The notes under the pieces: model-generated | Databases searched by the model: none | Seen by the model: the letters and a program-made list of their open reading frames with translations, nothing else | Told to the model about the DNA's origin: nothing | Source: Nocardia aobensis NBRC 100429 | Lineage (GTDB): Bacteria > Actinomycetota > Actinomycetes > Mycobacteriales > Mycobacteriaceae | Direction: 5' to 3' | DNA length: 50,657 bases | Assembly: GCF_000308375.1 (NCBI RefSeq) | Contig: NZ_BAFQ01000170.1 | Location: 1 to 50,657 of the forward strand | Part shown: positions 35,940 through 43,934 of the stretch, in pieces | How positions within the stretch are numbered: the stretch's first letter is position 1 | How the letters are laid out: every line of letters starts with the position of its first letter | Made by a program: the position numbers and the translations under genes

Positions 35940-36695
35940 GTGACGGGGTACCGGCCAGATGTCGGCTTCCGCCGACTCCCACCCGACCGTCACGACGAAA
36001 GCGAAGATGTGAAAGCCGAACGCCTGGTCGAGGAATCGTTCGAGCTGGTCGCCCGCGTCCGGCGCGCCCGCGTCTTCCATCCGAACGGCCTCTGGTTCAG
36101 CGGGCACCTGCGCCCCGCCCCGGCCTTCGAGAGGTATTTCGGCGGCGGACAACGCGACGTCGAGGTCCGGCTGTCCAAAGCGCTCGGCATGCCGGGACGT
36201 GTGCCCGACGCCGTGGGAATCGGTCTGCGCGTGCGGACCCCCGGCGGGCGCTGGGACCTCGCCCTGGCGTCGACACCCACCGGCACGCTGACCCGATTCT
36301 TCGCGATACCCGTCCCGTCGTGGCGCCACGCGACCTACGGGACGCTGATGGCCTACCGGTTCGACGGCGGCGCCCCGCAGTGGATATTCGCCCGGCCGGA
36401 CGCCGATCAACCCGCCGACGCCTCCCTGGCGACGCTGCGCGACTACACGACCACACACGGCCTCGGTTTCACGCTGACCGCAGCGCGACTGAACGGACCG
36501 GAAGAACCGTTCGCGAATCTGCGGCTCACCGCCGAAACCGCCGCCCCACCTCCCGAGGACGCCGTCGACCCGACCCTGCACCATCCGCCGGGCGTCGCGC
36601 TGGCCCCGCGGTTCATCACTCGCATCCGGCGCAGCGCCTACCGGGGCAGCCGCGAGGGACGCGGCGCGGAGCCCTCACCCGGCCACCCCCACTGA
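35940..36695 (+). CDS. Hypothetical protein, possibly catalase-related fold
   Basis: A 251-residue protein I cannot place firmly. The segments VFHPNGLWFSGHLRP and VEVRLSKALGMPGRVPDAVG followed by IGLRVRTPGGRWDL recall catalase-like proteins (His near the N-terminus, then an R-x-S and G-x-R-v strand), but the catalytic and haem-ligand residues are not clear. The C-terminus is Arg/Pro-rich. It begins 25 bases after the cold-shock gene, so the two could be co-transcribed. Confidence 0.55.
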   Translation: MTGYRPDVGFRRLPPDRHDESEDVKAERLVEESFELVARVRRARVFHPNGLWFSGHLRPAPAFERYFGGGQRDVEVRLSKALGMPGRVPDAVGIGLRVRTPGGRWDLALASTPTGTLTRFFAIPVPSWRHATYGTLMAYRFDGGAPQWIFARPDADQPADASLATLRDYTTTHGLGFTLTAARLNGPEEPFANLRLTAETAAPPPEDAVDPTLHHPPGVALAPRFITRIRRSAYRGSREGRGAEPSPGHPH

Positions 36696-36772
36696 GGATT
36701 CATTCGTTCGCACTGTTGTCGTCGCACTGCGCCTGGCGGCGAATCCCGCAGCCGACGATCTGCGATAGACGG

Positions 36773-36934
36773 CTACGCGTTCGGGCGGGGCGGGTCGGCC
36801 GACAGACCCATGATGTCGTTCCACCACGAATCCAGGGGGCTGGGGTCCGGCCAGCTCACTGCGGCCGGTTGTTCGGCAGGCATCGAGGCCACGGCTTCAT
36901 CGTCGACGAATACGGAATCTCTGTTACTCGGCAT
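36773..36934 (-). CDS. Small acidic hypothetical protein (53 aa)
   Basis: A 53-residue acidic protein with a tryptophan-rich end (SPLDSWWNDIMGL). ATG 36934 has GGAGTGA about seven bases upstream, which is the main support. It has no membrane segment or known domain. It faces away from the secreted small protein gene that starts at 37083. Function unknown. Confidence 0.45.
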   Translation of the reverse strand: MPSNRDSVFVDDEAVASMPAEQPAAVSWPDPSPLDSWWNDIMGLSADPPRPNA

Positions 36935-37082
36935 GCGGCTCACTCCTCGTTCCCCCAAGATCACAGCTGACTACCGAAAACCCCGATCGCGGCCTGCCAA
37001 ACCACTTTTTCATCACACGAGGGAGACCGTAGGGTTGCCGACACAGGCCAGTGAACTCTTTTCCGACCGGCGAGGAGCAGAA

Positions 37083-37433
37083 TTGCCGAATTTCACCGTC
37101 CGCCGCGTACTCACCGCCGCCGCGATCTCGGCCGCGGGACTCGCGGCACTGGCGTCGGGCGCGGCCGCCCAACCCAGCATTTACCATCCGGTGATCACAC
37201 CGTGCAGCCAGCAGTTCCGTACCCCGCTGGAGCCGCAGCGACCGGGCGCCGAGGTGTATTGGAGTCCGTTCGGCACCGCCGGCATCGTCTGCTACGACGA
37301 CGGCACCGGCATCGAGCACTACTACCAGCGCGATCCCGCCGGCAGCTGGCACGACATCAACGAACTGCTGCCGGGCCAGCACTTCTACGTGATCTTCACC
37401 TCCACCGTGCCGGACCAGGCCACCTGGGGATGA
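37083..37433 (+). CDS. Small secreted protein (116 aa), TTG start
   Basis: A 116-residue exported protein with a signal peptide (RRVLTAAAISAAGLAALASG, cleavage near AAAQPS). The mature part has two cysteines (TPCSQQF, IVCYDDG) and several aromatic residues; no domain is recognised. The start is TTG 37083, chosen because GAGGAG lies 5 bases upstream and the signal peptide begins directly after it; no suitable ATG or GTG is nearby. It ends 12 bases from the convergent PucR gene. Confidence 0.75.
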   Translation: MPNFTVRRVLTAAAISAAGLAALASGAAAQPSIYHPVITPCSQQFRTPLEPQRPGAEVYWSPFGTAGIVCYDDGTGIEHYYQRDPAGSWHDINELLPGQHFYVIFTSTVPDQATWG

Positions 37434-37445
37434 GCGGGGCCGCGG

Positions 37446-38621
37446 CTAGGACTCGAGCCGGATCGCGCGCAGAGCGAGGTACAGCTCGGCGGCGGATTTC
37501 GGGTCCGAGCAGCGCCGCCCGGTCAATGTCTCGATGCGGCGCAGCCGCTGATGGATCGTATTGCGGTGATAGTTGAGGCGTTGCGCCACTTCGGTATTGG
37601 AGCCGCCGCAGTCGAACCACAGATCGAGAGTGTCGAGCAGGGTGTCCCGGTCCTCGCAGGGCAGCTCGAGCACCGCTCCGAGGATGTCGTGGGCGAGTGC
37701 GCGCGCCGCGTCGGGCGCATGGGCCAGCACCAGGGGCACCGATGCGCTGCCGTAGCTGACGACGGCCGAGGTGCCGGGGCGGGCACAGCGCGCGGCGAGT
37801 TCGGCCTCGCGCACAGCCGCACCCGTACCCGTCAAGGCGGAGAAGGTGCGGCTGACGCCGACCCGGCCGGCCGCGATCTGCCGGAGCCGGGTCAGCGACG
37901 ATTCCAGCGCGCGCGGACTGCCGAGGCTGATCAGCCCGATACTGGTTCCCGTGTCCTGCTGCCATGCCGAATTCACATAGGCCACGCGCAGCCGGCGCTC
38001 GGCACCCGGTAGCGGGTCGAGGGTCGGGACACCGGATTCGGCGTACACCGCGACGAACAGACCGGTCCGCGGCAGATGCAATGTCCGGCCGATCTCCGCG
38101 ATCGCCGCCGCGTCGATCTCGCCGTGGAACAGCGTGTCCAGCAGTGCGCGGCGATCGGCGTCGGCGCGGGCGGCGCGCTCGGCCAGGTAGCCGGTGTAGG
38201 CGTTGGCGGCGGCACTCGAATAATCGTCGATCAGCCGCAGGATCTCCGAACCCAGCGCCGGCAGCATGACGTCACCGCCGGCGGTGGCGAGCGAGCGTTC
38301 CCAGATCAGGCGACCGGCCAGCCGATAGGCGTGCAGGAGCGCGGCCAGCGGGACCCCGAGTTCGGCCTTGGTGCGGCCGACGTCGGCGGCGGCCCGCAGG
38401 CGCCGCCCGTCGGCACCGGCGAGCTGGCCGAGGACCGCGCCCAGGTTGTCGTGGACGGCCGCGCGCAGCAGGGCCTCCGGTACAGCGGTGATCTCCGCGT
38501 AGGCGTGGTCTCCGGTGCGGATACGCCCGACCAGTTCGCACGTGAGGTCGTCGACCCCCGCGAGCAAGGTGCGGGCGACCGCCTCGGACCCGTTCGCGGC
38601 CGGTCCGATCAGGGTTGGCAT
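37446..38621 (-). CDS. PucR/CdaR-family transcriptional regulator
   Basis: A 391-residue regulator. The N-terminal half is a GGDEF-like/helical sensor region seen in actinobacterial PucR proteins; the C-terminus is the PucR helix-turn-helix VAQRLNYHRNTIHQRLRRIE followed by TLTGR. ATG 38621 starts MPTLIGPAANG. It is divergent from the GMC/aldehyde dehydrogenase operon, with a palindrome in the 175-base gap, and probably controls it in response to an alcohol or its product. Confidence 0.9.
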   Translation of the reverse strand: MPTLIGPAANGSEAVARTLLAGVDDLTCELVGRIRTGDHAYAEITAVPEALLRAAVHDNLGAVLGQLAGADGRRLRAAADVGRTKAELGVPLAALLHAYRLAGRLIWERSLATAGGDVMLPALGSEILRLIDDYSSAAANAYTGYLAERAARADADRRALLDTLFHGEIDAAAIAEIGRTLHLPRTGLFVAVYAESGVPTLDPLPGAERRLRVAYVNSAWQQDTGTSIGLISLGSPRALESSLTRLRQIAAGRVGVSRTFSALTGTGAAVREAELAARCARPGTSAVVSYGSASVPLVLAHAPDAARALAHDILGAVLELPCEDRDTLLDTLDLWFDCGGSNTEVAQRLNYHRNTIHQRLRRIETLTGRRCSDPKSAAELYLALRAIRLES

Positions 38622-38654
38622 GAGTCGATGGTACGAAAGCCGGCGACCCGTGGT

Positions 38655-38670
38655 GTGTGCTGGAGCACAC
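38655..38670. promoter_or_regulatory. Palindrome GTGTGCTGGAGCACAC between pucR and the GMC gene
   Basis: GTGTGCT and AGCACAC form a perfect 7-bp inverted repeat around GG, 34 bases upstream of the pucR start and about 127 bases upstream of the GMC start. Its place and symmetry fit an operator for the PucR regulator. Binding is inferred. Confidence 0.55.
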
Positions 38671-38796
38671 CGGCCGCCGCCGAACCGGCGACTCGGGCAC
38701 ATGGTGCGACCCCGGCGGCAGCCTGCACCATCGACTTCGTCAGTGATCTGGGCCATATCGGCCCGCGTTCGTAGCGAATCGAAATGAGGTGCCGTC

Positions 38797-40359
38797 GTGT
38801 ACGACTACGTCGTCGTAGGCGCGGGTTCGGCCGGCTGTGTGCTGGCCGCCCGGTTGTCCGAGAACCCCGATGTCCAGGTTGCCCTGATCGAGGCCGGTCC
38901 GCGCGACACCGCCGAGGAGATCCACATTCCGGTGGCGTTCCCGGCACTGTTCAAGGGGCCGTTGGACTGGGATCTCGACACCGAACCCGAGGCCGGCTTG
39001 TACGGCCGCCGCGCGTATCTGCCCCGCGGCCGCATGCTCGGCGGTTCCAGCTCGATGAACGCGATGATCTACATCCGCGGCGCCCGGGCCGACTACGACG
39101 GCTGGGCGGCCGTCGGCGCCGAGGGCTGGAGCTACGACGAGGTGCTGCCGTACTTCCTGCGGGCCGAGGACAACGAACGCGGCAAGGACGCCTATCACGG
39201 CGTCGGCGGCCCGCTGTCGGTCAGCGACGGCCGCTCCCTCAACCCCCTCGGCGAGGCCTTCCTCGCCGCGGCCGAACAGGCCGGCTACGGCCGCAACGAC
39301 GACTTCAACGGGGCAACCCAGACGGGCGTGGGCCGCTACCAGCTGACCCAGCGAAACGGTATGCGCTGCAGCGCATCCGTCGCCTACCTGCACCCCGCGC
39401 TCGAACGACCGAACCTCACCGTCCTCACCGACACCCTCGCCCACAAGGTGGTGTTCGACGGCGGCCGGGCGACCGGCGTGCTCATCGCCCGCGGCGCCGA
39501 GACGGAGCTGATCGCCGCGCGGCGCGAGGTGGTGCTGTCGGCCGGCGCCTACGGTTCGGCGCAGCTGCTGATGCTGTCCGGCGTCGGCCCCGCCGAGGCG
39601 ATCGCTCCCTTCGGGATCGAGGTCCTGCGCGAGTTGCCGGTCGGGCAGAACCTGCAGGATCATCCGGCGGTCTTCCTGAACTACCGCACCGACCGCGAAT
39701 CGCTGATGACCGCGCTGTCGCCGGAGAATCTCGCACTGTTGCAGACCGAGGGCCGCGGCCCGCTGACCTCGAATGTCGGTGAGGCGGGTGGTTTCTTCGA
39801 GACGCGGCCGGGATTGGCGGGACCGGATGTGCAGTTCCATCAGGCACCCGCGCTGTTCTACGACGAGGGTATGGGACCGGCGGTCGCGCACGGCTTCGGA
39901 TTCGGCCCCTGCGTGATCAACCCGACCAGCCGGGGTGAGGTGACGCTGCGCTCGGCCGATCCGGCCACCGCACCGCGTATCCGGCACAACTACCTCGGCA
40001 CCGAGGCCGACCGGGCCGCCATGATCGCCGGCCTGCGGATCGGACTCGACATCGCCGACCGGGCCGCGATCCGCGAGGTCACCACCGGCGAATTCAGCGT
40101 TCCCGCATCGGATTCCGACGACGATCTGCTCGATTTCGCGCGCCGCACCGCCCAGACGCTGTATCACCCGACCTCGACCTGCGCCATCGGCTCGGTGGTC
40201 GACCCGCAGTTGCGGGTGCTGGGACTGGAGGGTCTGCGGGTCGCCGACGCGTCGGTCATGCCGAGCGTCGTGCGCGGTAACACCAACGCCCCGACCATCA
40301 TGATCGCGGAGAAGGCCGCCGATCTGATCACCGCCGACCACGAAGGAGCGGTCCGATGA
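38797..40359 (+). CDS. GMC-family FAD-dependent alcohol dehydrogenase (choline dehydrogenase/AlkJ-like)
   Basis: A 520-residue GMC oxidoreductase. FAD-binding motif: VVVGAGSAGCVLAARLSE then ALIEAGP. GMC signatures: GRMLGGSSSMNAMIYIRG and VVLSAGAYGSAQLLMLSGVG. The active-site His-x-x and Asn regions read YHPTSTCAIG and GNTNAPTIMIAEKAAD. It should oxidise a primary alcohol to an aldehyde. GTG 38797 has GAGGTG upstream. Its stop overlaps the aldehyde dehydrogenase ATG. It could donate electrons to quinone; it is not clearly MftG. Confidence 0.93.
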   Translation: MYDYVVVGAGSAGCVLAARLSENPDVQVALIEAGPRDTAEEIHIPVAFPALFKGPLDWDLDTEPEAGLYGRRAYLPRGRMLGGSSSMNAMIYIRGARADYDGWAAVGAEGWSYDEVLPYFLRAEDNERGKDAYHGVGGPLSVSDGRSLNPLGEAFLAAAEQAGYGRNDDFNGATQTGVGRYQLTQRNGMRCSASVAYLHPALERPNLTVLTDTLAHKVVFDGGRATGVLIARGAETELIAARREVVLSAGAYGSAQLLMLSGVGPAEAIAPFGIEVLRELPVGQNLQDHPAVFLNYRTDRESLMTALSPENLALLQTEGRGPLTSNVGEAGGFFETRPGLAGPDVQFHQAPALFYDEGMGPAVAHGFGFGPCVINPTSRGEVTLRSADPATAPRIRHNYLGTEADRAAMIAGLRIGLDIADRAAIREVTTGEFSVPASDSDDDLLDFARRTAQTLYHPTSTCAIGSVVDPQLRVLGLEGLRVADASVMPSVVRGNTNAPTIMIAEKAADLITADHEGAVR

Positions 40360-42053
40360 GCAGCGCGCTGACCTCCGCCGTCGATACGGCGATCGCCGCC
40401 TTGCGCGTCGGCGAAAAGACCTGGGGTACTATCGATCTGGCGCAACGCCGGCTCCTGCTCGAGCAGGTGCACGCGGCCACCGCGGCGCACGCGCGGGAAT
40501 GGGTGGATGTCGCCGCCCGCATCAAGGGCCTGCCGGCCGACTCACCGCTGCTGGGCGAAGAGTGGGTGAGCGGACCGTACTCACTGCTCACGGCCACCGC
40601 GTCGCTCGCCGAGAGTGTGCGCGCGCTGGAGAACGGGCGCAGCCCGATCGACGGATACCCGATCCGTCCGGCGCCCGGCGGCCGGGTGGCGGTCGACGTG
40701 TTCCCGCACGGACTGTTCGATCGGCTGCTGCTCAACGGTTTTCGCGCCGAGGTCTGGTCCCGGCCGGGCGTGGACGCGCGGACGCTGCGCGCGCAGGCAG
40801 GGCTGGGCCAGCGGACACCCCGCAGTACCGGCGGCATCGGGGTGGTGCTGGGCGCGGGCAACATCTTCTCGATCGCGCCGCTCGATGTGCTGTACCAGTT
40901 GTTCGCCGACAATCGCGTCGTCGCGCTGAAACTCAACCCGATCACCGATCCCCTGCTGCCGGTCCTGGAGCGGATCTTCGCTCCGGCGATCGACCGCGGA
41001 CTGGTGCGCATCCTCACCGGCGGCGCCGACGTCGGCGCGGCCCTGGTGCATCACCCCGCGGTGACGGCGGTGCACATGACCGGCAGCGCGGCCACCCACG
41101 ACGCCATCGTCTGGGGCACCGGGCGCGCCGGCGCGCAGCGCAAGGCGAGCGGAAAACCGTTGCTGGACAAGCCGATCACCAGCGAGCTCGGCGGTGTGTC
41201 CCCGACGATCGTGGTTCCGGGGCGCTGGTCGGACGCGGATCTGCGTTTCCAGGCCGAACATCTGGCGACGCAGCGGCTGCACAACAACGGCTACAACTGC
41301 GTCGCCGCGCAGGTGGCCGTCATCAGCGCCGAGTGGCCGCAGAAGCGGCGTTTTCTCGACGAACTGCGGGCCGCGATCGAGCGGGCGCCCCAGCGGGCGG
41401 ATTACTACCCCGGCTCCGGGGATCGGGTGGCCGCGGCCCGCGCGGCCTACCCGCAGGCCCAGGCGATCGGCCCGCGCACACTGATCGAGGGGCTGGTGCC
41501 CACCCGTGGCGAGTCCGCCCTGCACACCGAATATTTCGCGCCGGTCCTCGGGGTGGTCGAAATTCCCGGCGCGGCGGACGATTTTCTCGCCGAGGCGGTG
41601 CGGGTGTGCAACGACGAGTTCGAGGGCACGCTCGGGGTCAACCTGATCGCGCATCCGCGCACCATCGCCGGGCTCGGCAGCGAATTCGACACGGCCCTAG
41701 CGGCATTGCGCTACGGGACGGTCGCGGTCAACGCCTGGACCGGATTGGGGTATCTCACCGCGCGGGCCACCTGGGGCGCCTTCCCCGGCCACACCCTCGA
41801 CGACATCCAGAGCGGTATCGGCGTCGTGCACAACGCCCTGCTGATCGCCGAGCCGGAGCGCACGGTCGTCTACGGACCGTTCCGGCCGGCGCCGCGATCC
41901 ATCGTCCACGGCGAATTCACGCTCTCGCCGAAACCGCCGTGGTTCGTCACCAACCGCACCGGCGCCACGACGCTGCGCCGGCTCACCGGATTCGCCGCGA
42001 AGCCCGGATTCGGCTCGCTGCCGGGCATTTTCGCGTCCGCGTTGCGCGGCTAG
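40356..42053 (+). CDS. Aldehyde dehydrogenase family protein, divergent long form
   Basis: A 565-residue aldehyde dehydrogenase, longer than the usual roughly 480-500. The catalytic elements are NNGYNCVAAQ (nucleophile Cys, about residue 314), SELGGVSPTIV (general base Glu, about 276) and a nucleotide-binding VVALKLNPITDPLLPVLE. The N-terminal about 100 residues and the segment GGRVAVDVFPHGLFDRLL are unlike common ALDHs. It is translationally coupled to the GMC gene (ATGA), so it likely oxidises that enzyme's aldehyde product. A perfect hairpin follows the stop. Confidence 0.9.
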   Translation: MSSALTSAVDTAIAALRVGEKTWGTIDLAQRRLLLEQVHAATAAHAREWVDVAARIKGLPADSPLLGEEWVSGPYSLLTATASLAESVRALENGRSPIDGYPIRPAPGGRVAVDVFPHGLFDRLLLNGFRAEVWSRPGVDARTLRAQAGLGQRTPRSTGGIGVVLGAGNIFSIAPLDVLYQLFADNRVVALKLNPITDPLLPVLERIFAPAIDRGLVRILTGGADVGAALVHHPAVTAVHMTGSAATHDAIVWGTGRAGAQRKASGKPLLDKPITSELGGVSPTIVVPGRWSDADLRFQAEHLATQRLHNNGYNCVAAQVAVISAEWPQKRRFLDELRAAIERAPQRADYYPGSGDRVAAARAAYPQAQAIGPRTLIEGLVPTRGESALHTEYFAPVLGVVEIPGAADDFLAEAVRVCNDEFEGTLGVNLIAHPRTIAGLGSEFDTALAALRYGTVAVNAWTGLGYLTARATWGAFPGHTLDDIQSGIGVVHNALLIAEPERTVVYGPFRPAPRSIVHGEFTLSPKPPWFVTNRTGATTLRRLTGFAAKPGFGSLPGIFASALRG

Positions 42054-42072
42054 CACTACCCGTCCCACCCCT

Positions 42073-42108
42073 GACGTGCAGGCGGGCCCATCGGCCCGCC
42101 TGCACGTC
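42073..42108 (+). terminator. Strong hairpin after the GMC/ALDH operon
   Basis: A perfect 16-bp stem, GACGTGCAGGCGGGCC (42073-42088) and GGCCCGCCTGCACGTC (42093-42108), with a 4-base loop CATC. It starts 20 bases after the ALDH stop. It lacks a T-tract, the usual actinobacterial form. It would separate the upstream operon from the acyl-CoA ligase gene. Confidence 0.85.
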
Positions 42109-42145
42109 CGCATCACACTCCCGATGAAGGAAGTACCTCCGCGCG

Positions 42146-42298
42146 ATGACACCCCCGGCTCGCTCCGCCCTCCCCGTCCCCATGCCGAGCACCATGCAGG
42201 ACGAACCCCTGTCGCTGGCCACCCTGCTGCGGTTCGCCGCCCGGGCCCATCCCCACGCCACCGTGCGCACCTGGACCGGACCGGTTCCCGGGTCATGA
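42146..42298 (+). pseudogene. Out-of-frame N-terminus of the acyl-CoA ligase
   Basis: This 50-codon frame reads as the missing start of the ligase: LSLATLLRFAARAHPHATVRTW is a typical N-terminal helix of an acyl-CoA synthetase. It runs into a TGA at 42296-42298, while the rest of the enzyme continues in another frame from about 42280. The shift lies near 42275-42292 in the stretch around GGACCGGACCGG, where a one-base change would restore the frame. It may be a real mutation, programmed reinitiation or a sequencing error. Confidence 0.7.
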
Positions 42299-43821
42299 CC
42301 TATGCCGAGCTCGGCGCCGAGGCAGCCCGGCTCGCCCATGCGCTCGCCGAACTGGGGGTGCGCCCGGGCGACCGGGTCGGCACCTTCATGTGGAACAACA
42401 ACGAGCATCTGGTCGCCTACGCGGGTGTCCCCGCCATGGGCGCGGTCCTGCACACCGTGAACATCCGGCTCTTTCCGGAGCAACTGACCTATGTGATCGA
42501 GCACGCCGCCGACCGCGTGATCATCGTCGACGGTTCGCTGACGACCGCGTTCGCCGCGGTCCTGCCCACGCTGACGACCGTGCGGCACGTGATCGTCACC
42601 AACGGCGATGCGAGCGACCTGATCGCCCCCGACGGTATCGAGGTGCATGCGTTCGACGATCTGCTCGCCGGCCACGCCACCGACTACCCGTATCCGCGAA
42701 TCGACGAAACATCCGCGGCCGCAATGTGTTACACCTCCGGCACAACGGGCGACCCCAAGGGAGTGGTCTACTCCCACCGCTCCGACTGGCTGCATTCGAT
42801 GAACGCGTGCACCTCCGACGGCATGGGAATCTCGCGCACGGATTCGATGCTGGCGATCGTGCCGATGTTCCATGCCAACGCCTGGGGATTGCCGTATGCC
42901 GCGCTGATGTGCGGCGCCTCGCTCGTCATGCCGGATCGGTTCCTGCAGCCCGCGGCGCTGCTGGAGCTGATGGCCGCCGAACGTCCGAGCTTCGCCGCGG
43001 CGGTGCCGACGGTGTGGAACGGGGTCCTCGTCGCGCTCGCCGCGAGCCCGCAGGACATCACCCATCTGCGCTCGGTGGTGGTCGGCGGTGCCGCGGTGCC
43101 GGCACAGATGATTCGCGCCTTCGCCGACGATCACGGCGTCGAGATCATCCAGGCGTGGGGGATGACCGAAACCTCGCCGCTGGGCACCATCGCCTGGCCG
43201 CCTCCGGGATCGTCCGGCGCGGAGGAATTCCGTTATCGCGCGACGCAGGGGCGATTCCCCGCCTCGGTGCAGGCGCGTCTGATCGGAGACGACGGGTCCG
43301 TCCAGCCGTGGGACGGAAAGTCACTGGGCCAGTTGCAGGTTCGCGGTCCGTGGATCACCGGCGCCTACTACGCCCCGAACGAAGCGGCCGCGGATTCCGG
43401 CACGGTCCCCGACGGGTGGATGAGTACCGGCGATATCGGAACCATCAGCCCCGACGGCTATCTGACCCTGGTGGACCGGGCCAAGGACATCATCAAATCG
43501 GGCGGGGAATGGATCTCGTCGGTGGATCTGGAGAACGCCGTGATGGCGCATCCGGCCGTCGCGGAGGCCGCGGTATTCGGTGTGCCCGACGAGAAGTGGG
43601 ACGAACGGCCGGTCGTCGCGACGGTGCTGCGGGCCGGCGCCCACGCCGGCGCCGCCGAGTTGCGGCGCTTCCTGACCGATAAATTCGCCCGCTGGCAATT
43701 GCCGGAACGCTGGGCCTTCCTCACCGAGATACCGAAGACGAGCGTCGGGAAATTCGACAAGAAGGTCCTGCGCGCTCGGTATGCGTCGGGCGAGCTGGAT
43801 ATCGTGACCTCGGCGACCTGA
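42295..43821 (+). CDS. AlkK-like medium/long-chain acyl-CoA ligase, frameshifted at the N-terminus
   Basis: A 508-residue AMP-forming acyl-CoA synthetase from ATG 42295. Motifs: MCYTSGTTGDPKGVVYSHR (phosphate loop), QAWGMTETSPLGT, GWMSTGDIGTISPDGYL and VDRAKDIIKSGGEWISS, and the C-terminal lysine in KTSVGKFDKKVLR. By recollection the N-terminus (FMWNNNEHLVAYAGVPAMG) is AlkK-like. The first roughly 45 residues lie in another frame upstream; ATG 42295 overlaps the stop of that frame, so reinitiation is possible. It would make acyl-CoA from the acid produced by the GMC/ALDH pair. Confidence 0.9.
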   Translation: MTYAELGAEAARLAHALAELGVRPGDRVGTFMWNNNEHLVAYAGVPAMGAVLHTVNIRLFPEQLTYVIEHAADRVIIVDGSLTTAFAAVLPTLTTVRHVIVTNGDASDLIAPDGIEVHAFDDLLAGHATDYPYPRIDETSAAAMCYTSGTTGDPKGVVYSHRSDWLHSMNACTSDGMGISRTDSMLAIVPMFHANAWGLPYAALMCGASLVMPDRFLQPAALLELMAAERPSFAAAVPTVWNGVLVALAASPQDITHLRSVVVGGAAVPAQMIRAFADDHGVEIIQAWGMTETSPLGTIAWPPPGSSGAEEFRYRATQGRFPASVQARLIGDDGSVQPWDGKSLGQLQVRGPWITGAYYAPNEAAADSGTVPDGWMSTGDIGTISPDGYLTLVDRAKDIIKSGGEWISSVDLENAVMAHPAVAEAAVFGVPDEKWDERPVVATVLRAGAHAGAAELRRFLTDKFARWQLPERWAFLTEIPKTSVGKFDKKVLRARYASGELDIVTSAT

Positions 43822-43870
43822 TCGGAGCCCGCGCGGATTACCGCGGTGGCTGCGATGACCGCATCCGCGT

Positions 43871-43899
43871 CCGGCCCGCCGCGGAAAGCGGCGGGCCGG
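43871..43899. terminator. Bidirectional hairpin between the ligase and lipid-transfer genes
   Basis: CCGGCCCGCCGC (43871-43882) and GCGGCGGGCCGG (43888-43899) form a perfect 12-bp stem with loop GGAAA, in the gap between two convergent genes. It probably ends both transcripts. Confidence 0.8.
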
Positions 43900-43934
43900 A
43901 TCGTTCTGTGGCGAGGCCGCTGCGCGACCGCCGT

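Noticed and set aside
38797..40359. GMC oxidoreductase as the mycofactocin-linked MftG
   Set aside because: It lies 25 kb from the mft genes, is coupled to an aldehyde dehydrogenase and has general GMC motifs. No MftG-specific feature was seen.
42076..42294. In-frame upstream extension of the acyl-CoA ligase
   Set aside because: It translates the terminator hairpin and an out-of-frame version of the true N-terminus, so it is not coding in that frame.
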